From positions 50,319-114,318 of the forward strand of contig JAFIEO010000044.1 in NCBI GenBank assembly GCA_020832445.1: a stretch of 64,000 nt of DNA. Reading direction: 5' to 3'. Below are positions 8,639 to 17,127 of this stretch, one piece after another. The stretch's first letter is position 1. Each line of letters starts with the position of its first letter. Under the pieces are notes generated by a model. The model worked only from the letters and a program-made list of their open reading frames with translations, was not told where the DNA came from and did no database searches. Source of the DNA: Paracoccaceae bacterium. Lineage in GTDB: Bacteria; Pseudomonadota; Alphaproteobacteria; Rhodobacterales; Rhodobacteraceae. Both the position numbers and the translations under genes were made by a program.

Positions 8639-9550
8639 ATGCTCTCAAAGTCGCTGAAATCAGTTCTGCATCATGCAAGATACTTTCCATTGTGGTCCGC
8701 GCTTACGGTTCTGCGCTGGCGCTCCTTTGACTCGCGCTCGCGCGGGTTGGGAACAACATTTGCAATGATCATGCGCTGGTTTCCGCCCGCCAGATGGCGG
8801 TTTGACCGTGAAGCCAGACGTGTTTTCCCCAATATGAAACGCAGCGCGCGCGCAAAGCTTGGTCAGGATATGGGCAGGCATATGGGGCGAACGCTGTTCG
8901 AGATATATCACGACGCTGAATTTCAGACCCAGCACCATAAATTCAAGGCCTCCGGCCCCGGTCTTGACGCCTTGAAAGAGGCGCAGGCCATGGGCAAAGG
9001 GGCCATTATTGTGTCTGGCCATTTCGGGCAATGGGAAGCTGTGCGTGCCGTCGTTAAAATGAACGGGCTTGAAAGTGGCGCAGTCTATCGCCCCAACAAG
9101 AACCGCCATTATGAACGCAGGATCCGCACTGGCATTGAAGCAGGCGGCACGCCGATTCTGGCAACCGGTCGCGTCGGGACCAGGGCGCTTGTGCGTCATC
9201 TTCGTGGGGGTGGAATTGTGTCGATTCTGCTGGATGAAAAATATGTAGAAGGTGTCTGGCTGCCTTTCCTTGGGCATGATGCCCTTACATCGCTGTCTGC
9301 GGCCCAACTGGCGCTGAAATACGACCTGCCCATGATCCCCGCATATGGCATTCGCATTGACGACGGAAATGCATTCAGTGTCGAATTCGAAGCCCCGATC
9401 CCGCATACCGACAGCATTACCATGACGCGTGCGTTCAATGACAGCCTGTCGGCGCGGATACTGGAAAACCCCGCCCAATGGTATTGGATGCTAAGGCGGT
9501 GGGGCAGCGTCGGCGCATCGTCACGCGCCAGCGAAAGCACCGAGCTGTAA
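8639..9550 (+). CDS. LpxL/HtrB-type lipid acyltransferase
   Basis: 303 residues from the ATG at 8639; the frame upstream of it (from 8561) has no supporting signal. The catalytic H-x4-E/D of this acyltransferase family is visible in VSGHFGQWE at about residues 127-135, and the RPNKNRHYERRIR block follows near residue 155. These peripheral inner-membrane enzymes transfer acyl chains to lipid A or other glycolipids. The gene stands alone, so whether it acts on lipid A is not shown. The C-terminal YWMLRRWG is also typical (usual form W-x-H-R-R-W). Confidence 0.87.
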   Translation: MLSKSLKSVLHHARYFPLWSALTVLRWRSFDSRSRGLGTTFAMIMRWFPPARWRFDREARRVFPNMKRSARAKLGQDMGRHMGRTLFEIYHDAEFQTQHHKFKASGPGLDALKEAQAMGKGAIIVSGHFGQWEAVRAVVKMNGLESGAVYRPNKNRHYERRIRTGIEAGGTPILATGRVGTRALVRHLRGGGIVSILLDEKYVEGVWLPFLGHDALTSLSAAQLALKYDLPMIPAYGIRIDDGNAFSVEFEAPIPHTDSITMTRAFNDSLSARILENPAQWYWMLRRWGSVGASSRASESTEL

Positions 9551-9629
9551 GTGCATCGCCATGAATGGCGGGGCAGGGCACGCTGACGCTTGCGTCAAGG
9601 CCAAGCGCCAGACGGGATTTCCCGTGCTT

Positions 9630-10421
9630 TCAGGGCTTGTGCCCATATCCCATTTGTCTGGAAATACCCTGCGCCGTGACCTGTAGCGTTGTGCCCAGCA
9701 TATCGATCACGTCTGGTGTGGCTTCCTGCCGCGTCAGCGATACGGCGATGCCCGCAACGGCTGCGTTTGTATGATCACGCAGAATAGCACCCAGACAAAT
9801 CATTCCTTGTCGCACCTGTCCATTATCAATTGAAAAGCCGCGTTCGCGAACCGCCTCCAGCTCGTTTAGCAACTCTGGCACATTGCGCAGGCTGTGCTCT
9901 GTCAGGGGTTGGGGGAAGTGGCTATCGAACCGGCGGCAAATCTCTTGATCGGATTGCGATGCAAGTTGCGCCAATCCGGTCGCAGTAAAGGGGGCGGGCA
10001 GCCGCATGCCGATACGAAACGTCACCCCAAGCGGCTGATTCGCCTGTGCGCAGGCAATATAGACCACCTCATCATGTTCAAGCACCGTCATTGTGACCGT
10101 GAACCGGGCCAGTTCACGGTTCTGTGCAAAATAGGCGTTGAAGCTTGTCACAAGATCGGTTTGCGACAAAAACCCCTGCGCCCATCGCAGCGGATGCGAC
10201 CCGATACGAAAGCCCCCGCCCGGAACCCGCTGGACAAGCCCGATGTCTTCCATAGCGAGGATAAGGCCATGTGACGTGCTTTTGGGCAGCCCAAGCGCGC
10301 GCGAAATTTCGGCCATGCTTAGGGCTGTTCCCGTGTCTGCAAGATGGTCGAGGATTGCAACGGCACGACGCAGCGCGGGGGCATTGGTGGCCCCTGAAGA
10401 CGCGGGAACTGATGGCGGCAT
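9630..10421 (-). CDS. IclR family regulator, BlcR-like
   Basis: 263 residues from the ATG at 10421, which has GGAG 5 bases upstream. The much longer open frame to 10751 crosses the divergent promoter and is rejected. The N-terminal winged helix is clear (ALRRAVAILDHLADTGTALS, then ISRALGLPKSTSHGLI), followed by the IclR ligand-binding domain. It is divergent from an iron alcohol dehydrogenase and a lactonase, the arrangement of blcR (attJ) with blcB/blcC in Agrobacterium, where the repressor responds to succinate semialdehyde or gamma-hydroxybutyrate. The effector here is inferred from that context only. Confidence 0.88.
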   Translation of the reverse strand: MPPSVPASSGATNAPALRRAVAILDHLADTGTALSMAEISRALGLPKSTSHGLILAMEDIGLVQRVPGGGFRIGSHPLRWAQGFLSQTDLVTSFNAYFAQNRELARFTVTMTVLEHDEVVYIACAQANQPLGVTFRIGMRLPAPFTATGLAQLASQSDQEICRRFDSHFPQPLTEHSLRNVPELLNELEAVRERGFSIDNGQVRQGMICLGAILRDHTNAAVAGIAVSLTRQEATPDVIDMLGTTLQVTAQGISRQMGYGHKP

Positions 10422-10433
10422 GGGGACTCCAGC

Positions 10434-10500
10434 TTGACATGACCAAATTATCCTTCTTAGTATGTACAAAATACGGAACATAAGTTCAATATACTGAACT
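10434..10500 (+). promoter_or_regulatory. Promoter and IclR operator candidate for the lactone operon
   Basis: A TTGACA at 10434-10439 is followed, 18 bases later, by TAGTAT (10458-10463), a plausible promoter for the rightward genes. Just downstream is the inverted repeat AGTTCA-ATATAC-TGAACT at 10483-10500, where a bound IclR repressor would block transcription. The resulting leader to the ATG at 10707 would be long (over 200 bases) and holds no obvious ORF. Confidence 0.4.
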
Positions 10501-10706
10501 GCATTCAAGGGGGGGAATATGTTCAGGCTGATTGACCCTGCCATGCCGAAGCTGGATGCCCTGCGGAGCGGCGCCAAGACCACATCTGTAGGGCGGCGCT
10601 GTGCATGACATTTTTGAACTGACCATCCTGACGGATATTGCGCAACCGCGAAGCCGCGCCGCAGGTTCCGTGTCCGCACAATAACGCGCATCAAGGAGAA
10701 GACATA

Positions 10707-11867
10707 ATGACCATGACCCCCTTCAGTTTCACGACGACGCCCCAAATTCATGTAGAATGGGCCGGTTCCAAGCGGTTGGGTGAATTGCTTGCCGACCGTT
10801 TCGACGGGCGCAACGCATTGCTGGTGACCGACAAGGGGTTGATATCGGCCGGGCTGATCGACCCTGTGCAGGCATCGCTTGAAGCTGCGGGCTTTAGCGT
10901 CAGTATATTCAGCGATGTGGTCGCAGACCCGCCTGAAAAAATTGTCGCGGCCTGCGCCGAAACCGGCCGTGCCATTGGGGCCGATATTGTAATCGGGCTT
11001 GGGGGCGGGTCGTCTTTGGACATTGCAAAAATGGCCGCCGTGCTGGCGCGATCTGATCAGGCGCTGTCCGATATGTATGGTATTGGCAATGTCACCGGCG
11101 CGCGCATCCCGATGGCGCTGATCCCCACCACCGCCGGAACAGGGTCCGAGGTGACCAATATTTCCATCATCACAACCGGCGAGACGACAAAGATGGGCGT
11201 TGTCTCTAACCAGCTATATGCGGATTTTGTGCTGCTGGATGCAGAACTGACCATCGGCCTGCCGGCAGTGCACACTGCGGCGACCGGCATTGACGCTATG
11301 GTCCACGCGATCGAGGCTTATACGTCAAAGTTCAAGAAGAACCCCCTTTCTGATGCGCTGGCCAGAGAGGCGATGCGGCTGCTGTCGGCCAATCTGGTCA
11401 CGGCGTGCAAGGACGGCAGCAACCGGGAAGCCCGTGAAAAGATGCTGCTGGGGGCCATGCTGGCCGGGCAGGCCTTTTCGAATTCGCCTGTGGCGGCCGT
11501 TCACGCGCTGGCCTATCCGCTTGGCGGGCACTACCACCTGCCACATGGGCTGACCAACGCGCTGATGCTGGGGCCGGTGCTGCGCTACAATGCCAAAGTT
11601 GCGGCACCGTTATACGCGGAACTGGCAGATGTTATTGGCGCGCCCGGATCGGGTGACGCACAAGCGCGATCAGGGCAGTTCGTTACCTTCATGCAGGCGT
11701 TGATGGATGAAAGCGGTGCACCGCGGCGCCTGCGCGACGTCGGTGTAACGGATAACAGCCTTGCTATGCTTGCACGCGACGCAATGAAGCAGACGCGGCT
11801 TTTGGTTAACAACCCTGTCGAGGTGACGGAAGAGGACGCGCTTGAACTCTATCGCGAAGCTTACTGA
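10707..11867 (+). CDS. Iron-dependent alcohol dehydrogenase (gamma-hydroxybutyrate dehydrogenase-like)
   Basis: 386 residues from the ATG at 10707, with an AAGGAG ribosome-binding site 9 bases upstream. It is a group III Fe-alcohol dehydrogenase: nucleotide loop GLGGGSSLDIAK at 98-108, TTAGTGSEVT at 141-150, and a metal site formed by Asp196, His200, His266 and His280. Members oxidise alcohols with NAD. Next to a lactonase and an IclR regulator it resembles BlcB (AttL), which oxidises gamma-hydroxybutyrate to succinate semialdehyde. Substrate assignment is by context. 57 bases separate it from the lactonase gene. Confidence 0.85.
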   Translation: MTMTPFSFTTTPQIHVEWAGSKRLGELLADRFDGRNALLVTDKGLISAGLIDPVQASLEAAGFSVSIFSDVVADPPEKIVAACAETGRAIGADIVIGLGGGSSLDIAKMAAVLARSDQALSDMYGIGNVTGARIPMALIPTTAGTGSEVTNISIITTGETTKMGVVSNQLYADFVLLDAELTIGLPAVHTAATGIDAMVHAIEAYTSKFKKNPLSDALAREAMRLLSANLVTACKDGSNREAREKMLLGAMLAGQAFSNSPVAAVHALAYPLGGHYHLPHGLTNALMLGPVLRYNAKVAAPLYAELADVIGAPGSGDAQARSGQFVTFMQALMDESGAPRRLRDVGVTDNSLAMLARDAMKQTRLLVNNPVEVTEEDALELYREAY

Positions 11868-11924
11868 GGGGTGGTGCCTTCGGGCACCGATACATTCTGA
11901 AATGGTCAAACTTGAGGAGGCACC

Positions 11925-12716
11925 ATGACTGATATTCGCCTGTATATGCTGCAAAGCGGCTCGTTGAAATGCAAGGTTCACAACATCAAAATGAACGAAG
12001 GCGCCGGGGCCGATTATGAAATACCTGTGCCCTATTACCTGATCACCCATCCAAAGGGGCACACGATCATTGATGGCGGGAACGCGGTAGAAGTTGCCAC
12101 CGATCCGCGTGGCCATTGGGGCGGGATCTGCGATGTCTATAAGCCGGTGATGGACCCATCAGAGGGGTGCGTTGCGCAGCTGGAAAAGCTGGGCATCAAG
12201 CCCGAAGACGTGAAATATGTGGTTCAGTCACATCTGCACCTTGACCACACTGGCGCTGTGGGCCGTTTCCCGAATGCCACCCATATCGTGCAGCGCACGG
12301 AATACGAATACGCCTACACCCCCGACTGGTTCGCGGCGGGCGGCTATATCCGCAAGGATTTCGACAAGCCCGGTCTGAAATGGCAGTTCCTGAACGGAAC
12401 CGAAGATGATTTCTATGACGTCTATGGTGATGGCACGCTGACCACGGTTTTCACCCCCGGCCATGCGCCCGGTCATCAATCCTTGCTGGTCCGGCTGCCC
12501 CAAAGTGGTCCCATCCTGCTGGCGGTTGATGCTGCCTATACGACAGACCACTGGGAAGAAAAATCCCTGCCGGGCTTTCTTGCATCGACGACGGATACTG
12601 TGCGTTCCGTGCAAAAGATGCGTGCTTTGGCCGAAAAGACCGGTGCGATGGTCGTCACGGGCCATGACCCGGATGCATGGACGCAGTTCAAGAAGGCCCC
12701 CGATTTCTATGCCTGA
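11925..12716 (+). CDS. Metallo-beta-lactamase-fold lactonase (AHL lactonase/BlcC-like)
   Basis: 263 residues, the length of the AttM/BlcC/AiiB lactonases, starting after GAGGAGGCACC. The dinuclear zinc motif HLHLDHTG is at 103-110 (His103, His105, Asp107, His108). A third His is in TPGHAPGHQS, the bridging Asp in LLAVDAAY and the last His in VTGHDPDAW. These enzymes open lactone rings, either gamma-butyrolactone or N-acyl-homoserine lactones. Neighbouring genes favour gamma-butyrolactone catabolism, with quorum quenching as a possible side activity. A hairpin terminator follows directly. Confidence 0.87.
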   Translation: MTDIRLYMLQSGSLKCKVHNIKMNEGAGADYEIPVPYYLITHPKGHTIIDGGNAVEVATDPRGHWGGICDVYKPVMDPSEGCVAQLEKLGIKPEDVKYVVQSHLHLDHTGAVGRFPNATHIVQRTEYEYAYTPDWFAAGGYIRKDFDKPGLKWQFLNGTEDDFYDVYGDGTLTTVFTPGHAPGHQSLLVRLPQSGPILLAVDAAYTTDHWEEKSLPGFLASTTDTVRSVQKMRALAEKTGAMVVTGHDPDAWTQFKKAPDFYA

Positions 12717-12720
12717 AACC

Positions 12721-12754
12721 CCAAAGCCCCGCGCGCCATCGTGCGGGGCTTTGG
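12721..12754. terminator. Rho-independent type hairpin, probably bidirectional
   Basis: A perfect 12-base stem CCAAAGCCCCGC / GCGGGGCTTTGG encloses a 10-base loop. It begins 4 bases after the lactonase stop and lies between this gene and the convergent cysW end at 12811, so it may serve both strands. The T-run is short. Confidence 0.75.
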
Positions 12755-12810
12755 TTGCGCTATGCGGGCTTGTGACGTTCGCATAGCGCTGTGCGCCATT
12801 GTGGCATGCG

Positions 12811-13641
12811 CTATGATTGCCTGCGCCCTTCAAGGATTGCTTTTATTACCAGCGCGACAACCGCGATAAGCGTCAGCGTCGATGCGGCAGCAAAGGCACC
12901 TACTGCATTCAGGTCGTTGAACAGCAGTTCAACATGCAAAGGCAGCGTGTTGGTCTGGCCGCGTATGTTGCCCGACACGACCGAGACACCGCCAAATTCA
13001 CCCACCGCCCTGGCCGTGCAAAGAACCGCACCATACAGCAGCGCCCATTTTATGTTGGGCAGCGTCACGCGGGTGAATATCTGCCAGCCATTCGCGCCCA
13101 GCGTGACGGCGGCCTGTTCCTGCTCGGACCCTTGCGCCTGCATCAGCGGCAAGACCTCTCGCGCGACAAAAGGGGCCGTCACGAACATGGTGACCAGCAC
13201 AATGCCCGGAAGCGCAAACACCACCTGAATGTCATTGGCCTGAAGCCATGGCCCCAGAAGTCCCTGACGCCCATACAGCAGCAGATAGCAGATACCCGCG
13301 ATGATGGGCGAAATTGAAAACGGAATCTCGATCAATGTCACCAGTATCCCGCGCCCTGGAAAGCGGTGCTTGGCCACAGCCCAAGCGGCGGCAATGCCGA
13401 ACCCCACATTCAGCGGCACAACAATGATTGCCGTGATCGTGGTCAGCCAGATCGCATGCAATGTCGCGGGGTGCAGGATATTGGCGGCATAGACCTGCCA
13501 GCCCTGCGCGAAGGCACGCACAAAGATGAACACCAGCGGAGCTGCAATAAACAGCAGCGTCAACCCGACCGCCAGCCCGATCAGGATACGCTCGCCCCGG
13601 CGGGTCTGACCGGGCAGTTGTCCAAGGGGGGCGGTTGTCAT
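12811..13641 (-). CDS. cysW: Sulfate/thiosulfate ABC transporter permease CysW
   Basis: 276 residues from the ATG at 13641, overlapping the cysT stop by ATGA; a longer frame starting at 13671 is unnecessary. Six membrane segments and the permease EAA-loop region (EQEQAAVTLGANGWQIFTRV, ending LPNIKW) couple it to CysA. The CTARAVGEFGGVSVVSGNIRG segment is characteristic of CysW. Last gene of the four-gene importer; the terminator at 12721-12754 lies beyond it. Confidence 0.93.
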   Translation of the reverse strand: MTTAPLGQLPGQTRRGERILIGLAVGLTLLFIAAPLVFIFVRAFAQGWQVYAANILHPATLHAIWLTTITAIIVVPLNVGFGIAAAWAVAKHRFPGRGILVTLIEIPFSISPIIAGICYLLLYGRQGLLGPWLQANDIQVVFALPGIVLVTMFVTAPFVAREVLPLMQAQGSEQEQAAVTLGANGWQIFTRVTLPNIKWALLYGAVLCTARAVGEFGGVSVVSGNIRGQTNTLPLHVELLFNDLNAVGAFAAASTLTLIAVVALVIKAILEGRRQS

Positions 13642-14498
13642 CGGCTTGCCTCGCGGTGGCGCGATGCCCATGCCTGCAAGACATTGGACACGACAAGCAA
13701 CACCAGCGCGAACGCCAGCAATACAAGGGCAATGGCGGCCGCGCCGTTATAGTCAAATTCCTCCAGCCGGATATAGGCCAGAAGGGCGGCAATTTCCGTG
13801 CGGAAAGGCAGGTTTCCTGCGATAAACACAATCGCCCCGAATTCGCCCAAACTGCGCGCGAAAGCAGTTGTGCACCCCGCCAGCCATGCAGGCAGGATCG
13901 CGGGAAACACAACGCGGGTGAAGATGGCCCAGGGGCGCGCGCCAAGCGTCAGCGCGGCCTGTTCCAGCGCGGGGTCCATGTCTTCCAGCACCGGCTGGAC
14001 TGTGCGCACCACAAAGGGGACCGATGTGAACGCCATGGCCAGCGCAATGCCCCAGATGGTGTAGACCACCTGAATGCCCATTGCATCAAGTACCGGACCA
14101 AACCAGCCATTGGCGGAAAACAGCGCTGTCAGCGACAGCCCCGCCACCGCTGTGGGCAGCGCAAAGGGCACATCCATCAGTGCATCAAGGATGCGTTTTC
14201 CGCGAAATTCATAGCGCACCAGCACCCATGCCATCAAAAGCCCGTAGATTGCATTGAAGGCAGTTGCGATCAGTGCCGCTGTCAGTGTGATCTGGAACGC
14301 AGCCACCGCCCGCGGGCTGGAGATGATGCGCCAGAACCGTTCGGGGCCGATTTCGGCCCCTTTCAGGATCAGCGTGATCACCGGGATCAGCACGATAAAG
14401 GTCATATATAACAGCGTCGTGCCAAGGCTTAGGGTAAACCCCGGCAGAACGCGTTTGGCGCGGATGGGTGCGCCCGTATGGGTGGCTGCGGCGGTCAT
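13638..14498 (-). CDS. cysT: Sulfate/thiosulfate ABC transporter permease CysT
   Basis: 286 residues. Membrane permease with the EAA loop EQAALTLGARPWAIFTRVVF and the downstream SLGEFGAIVFIAGN motif typical of CysT/CysU. It pairs with CysW to form the channel. It starts 4 bases after the sbp stop and overlaps the cysW start, so translation is coupled along the operon. Confidence 0.93.
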   Translation of the reverse strand: MTAAATHTGAPIRAKRVLPGFTLSLGTTLLYMTFIVLIPVITLILKGAEIGPERFWRIISSPRAVAAFQITLTAALIATAFNAIYGLLMAWVLVRYEFRGKRILDALMDVPFALPTAVAGLSLTALFSANGWFGPVLDAMGIQVVYTIWGIALAMAFTSVPFVVRTVQPVLEDMDPALEQAALTLGARPWAIFTRVVFPAILPAWLAGCTTAFARSLGEFGAIVFIAGNLPFRTEIAALLAYIRLEEFDYNGAAAIALVLLAFALVLLVVSNVLQAWASRHREASR

Positions 14499-14502
14499 CG
14501 GC

Positions 14503-15495
14503 TCACTGGTTCACGAACACATTGTCAAGGCGCGCGCCTTCGGCAAAGTGGTTTTCCTGCACGGCGTCCCAGCCGCCGAATACTTCATCCACCGTCACCA
14601 GACGCACATCAGGCAGTTGGTCGGCGAATTCGGCTGATACGTCGGCGTCTACGACGCGGTAGAAGTGTTCAGCGACGATGCGCTGGGCGACCGGTGTGTA
14701 AAGCCATTCAAGATAGGCGCTTGCCAGTTCCGTGGTGCCGTTGCGTTCAGCGACGTCTGAAACCACTGCCACGGGGAACGCCGCAAACAGGCTAAGTGAC
14801 GGGGTTACACGTTCCAGCCCCTGATCGGCATAGGCTGCTGCAATGCCGCCGGTTTCGGCCTCGAATGTGACCAATACGTCACCGATATTGCGTTCGGCGA
14901 AGGTTTGGGTTGCCCCGCGCCCGCCAGTGTCGAACACAGGCACATTGTCAAAGATCGCCTTGACGAAGGCTTCGGCGGCATCTTCATCGCCGTCGTTTTG
15001 TTCCAGCCCATAGGCGAAGGCCGCCAGATAAGTGTAGCGCGCATTGCCGCTGGTGCGCGGGTTGGGGAAAATCACCTGCACATCATCGCGTGCCAGATCG
15101 GACCAGTCGTTGATGTCCTTGGGGTTGCCGTCGCGCACAAGGAATGCGGGCAGCGAATACCACGGGGACGCACCATTGGGCAGCGCGTCGCGCCAGTCTT
15201 CGGGCAGCAAGCCGCTCGCGACCAGCACTTCGACATCGGTTTCCTGATTGAACGTCACGACATCCGCGGGCAGCCCTTCAAGGATGGCGCGGGCCTGCCG
15301 TGATGTGCCGCCATGGCTTTGGTCGATGGTGACGCTGCGCCCCGTTGCATCCTGCCAATGGTCGGCAAATACGGGGTTCAGGGCTTCGAACACCTCTCGG
15401 GCAATGTCATAGCTGACATTCAGCAACCGGTCCTGCGCAACGGCAGGTGCGGCACCAAGGGCAAGGGTGATGGCTGTGGCCAGGTGCAGTTTCAT
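14503..15495 (-). CDS. Periplasmic sulfate/thiosulfate-binding protein
   Basis: 330 residues from the ATG at 15495, beginning with a Sec signal peptide (MKLHLATAITLALGAAPAVA, cleavage near AVA-Q). Family landmarks: NVSYDIAREVF near residue 27, DQSHGGTSRQAR near residue 60, and FPNPRTSGNARY near residue 150, residues of the sulfate-binding pocket in Sbp/CysP. The ATG overlaps the cysA stop (ATGA) and its Shine-Dalgarno GGAGCG lies inside cysA. Having the binding protein as second gene behind cysA is a less common order than sbp-first. Whether sulfate or thiosulfate is preferred is not visible. Confidence 0.92.
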   Translation of the reverse strand: MKLHLATAITLALGAAPAVAQDRLLNVSYDIAREVFEALNPVFADHWQDATGRSVTIDQSHGGTSRQARAILEGLPADVVTFNQETDVEVLVASGLLPEDWRDALPNGASPWYSLPAFLVRDGNPKDINDWSDLARDDVQVIFPNPRTSGNARYTYLAAFAYGLEQNDGDEDAAEAFVKAIFDNVPVFDTGGRGATQTFAERNIGDVLVTFEAETGGIAAAYADQGLERVTPSLSLFAAFPVAVVSDVAERNGTTELASAYLEWLYTPVAQRIVAEHFYRVVDADVSAEFADQLPDVRLVTVDEVFGGWDAVQENHFAEGARLDNVFVNQ

Positions 15496-16601
15496 TGTGA
15501 ACGCTCCAGTTGGATGGGTTTTGTTTGCAAGGATGGTTGGGTCGCAGCGCTGTTCGGCGCGCTGGAAAATATCGTGCCTGCCTCGATCTTCAGGCGGACG
15601 GCTGCGTCGGGCGTCAGCGCTTCGGCGCGGACAGCGCGGCGGGGGACTTCGGCCTCTGCCTCGCCCAGCTTGGGGTGGCGCAGCACAAGGCGCAGATGCG
15701 CGCCGGTGCTGGTTCGGCTGACAATCCGCCACGGGGCATCTGGCTCCGGCACGGGTGTAATATCTTCGGCGCGGACAAAAAGCCGCCCCGCGCCATCAGG
15801 CAAGGCCCGTCGTGGCAGCGTGCTCAGGTCCAGTCCTGCCCCTTCGGCCCGTCCTGCCAGCAGTGTGACAGGCAGTTCCACAGTGGCCCCCATGAAACGC
15901 GCAACAAATGGCGTGGCCGGATGGTCATGAATCGTATCGGCATCGCCGATCTGCGCGATTTGTCCTTCGCCCATCACGACCACGCGGTCGGCCAGTTCAA
16001 ACGCTTCTTCCTGATCATGGGTCACAAATATCGTGGTGGACCCTGTTGCCTCATGCACACCGCGCAGCCAGCGGCGCAGGTCACGGCGTATCGCGGCATC
16101 CAGCGCGCCGAAAGGTTCATCCAGCAACAGGACTTTCGGTTCAATCGCCAGCGCACGGCCAAGCGCCACGCGCTGGCGCTGCCCGCCTGACAGTTGCGCA
16201 GGGTAGCGGTCGGCCAGATGGTCGATTTGCAGGAAATGCAGCAATTCATCTACTTTCGCGGCGATGATCGTCTTGCCGGGACGTTCGGCCCGCGGGCGCA
16301 CCGACAGCCCGAATGCCAGATTTTCGCGCACCTTCATATGCGGGAAAAGCGCGTAATGCTGGAACACGAACCCGATGCGGCGGTCCTGCGCTGCCAGTTT
16401 CAGCCAGTCCTGACCATCGACCCTCAAGCGGCCGGTATCAGGCCATTCCAGCCCCGCAATGATTTTCAAAAGCGTCGTCTTGCCCGAACCTGACGGCCCC
16501 AGAAGGGCAACCAACTCGCCCTTATCCACGCCAAGTTCGACCCCGCGCAGAACATCCGTCTTTGCAAAACGTTTGGTAAGGCCGGAAATGGTGATCGACA
16601 T
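15492..16601 (-). CDS. cysA: Sulfate/thiosulfate ABC importer ATP-binding protein CysA
   Basis: 369 residues. ABC ATPase with Walker A GPSGSGKT at about residues 35-42, signature LSGGQRQR near residue 137, Walker B VLLLDEPFGALD near residue 156 and the switch His in VTHDQEEA near residue 193. A C-terminal regulatory domain follows from about residue 240. It is the first gene of the operon cysA-sbp-cysT-cysW. Confidence 0.93.
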   Translation of the reverse strand: MSITISGLTKRFAKTDVLRGVELGVDKGELVALLGPSGSGKTTLLKIIAGLEWPDTGRLRVDGQDWLKLAAQDRRIGFVFQHYALFPHMKVRENLAFGLSVRPRAERPGKTIIAAKVDELLHFLQIDHLADRYPAQLSGGQRQRVALGRALAIEPKVLLLDEPFGALDAAIRRDLRRWLRGVHEATGSTTIFVTHDQEEAFELADRVVVMGEGQIAQIGDADTIHDHPATPFVARFMGATVELPVTLLAGRAEGAGLDLSTLPRRALPDGAGRLFVRAEDITPVPEPDAPWRIVSRTSTGAHLRLVLRHPKLGEAEAEVPRRAVRAEALTPDAAVRLKIEAGTIFSSAPNSAATQPSLQTKPIQLERSQ

Positions 16602-17127
16602 GGGCGTGCTCTTATCAAGGTTGGACCGGTGAGTTAGTTGGCCTTTCTGACAGCGACAAGGGAACCGCGTCGCTGGTGGTGCGACCTGCCGCGACCGGAT
16701 TTCCGGCTTTCTTGCGCCGCAGATGATATTTGCCCCGACGACCCGTGCGGGCGGTCAGTTTTGTCTATGATGCGCCGTTCTGGAGGGACAAAGTTCTTAT
16801 TCACACATTTATTTTCTTCTGAGGTGGTCAGATATTCCAATGCAGGGCATTAAAGCCGCCGCCGCTATGGGGTGATCTGCGCACCATTATGCACAAAGGT
16901 CTTTGCGACGGTCCCCATTTATACCGTGCGCGGGTATGGTCGCTGAGGTATGTTTTGCGCGTCTGGATAAAACGGATGGTGCGATGCCTTTTGACCGGTC
17001 ATTCCGCGCGCATGCGCCGCAGGGGCGCATATTGTTCCTGCCTGACTTGCACCTGGGTGCGCGGTCTGGCACAGCGCGCCGCTGACCCTGACCTGTCGGC
17101 AATGGCGACCTTGATGATGGCGCGGGG
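16602..17127. other. Intergenic region upstream of cysA, no supported gene
   Basis: About 525 bases between the cysA start and the aldehyde dehydrogenase end. Short open frames on both strands have atypical composition and no ribosome-binding sites. The cysA promoter should lie here, but I see no convincing operator, hairpin or RNA. Confidence 0.5.

Noticed and set aside
9630..10751. Extended 373-residue version of the IclR regulator
   Set aside because: The extra N-terminus crosses the divergent promoter and inverted repeat and has no homology-like pattern; the ATG at 10421 has a GGAG site.
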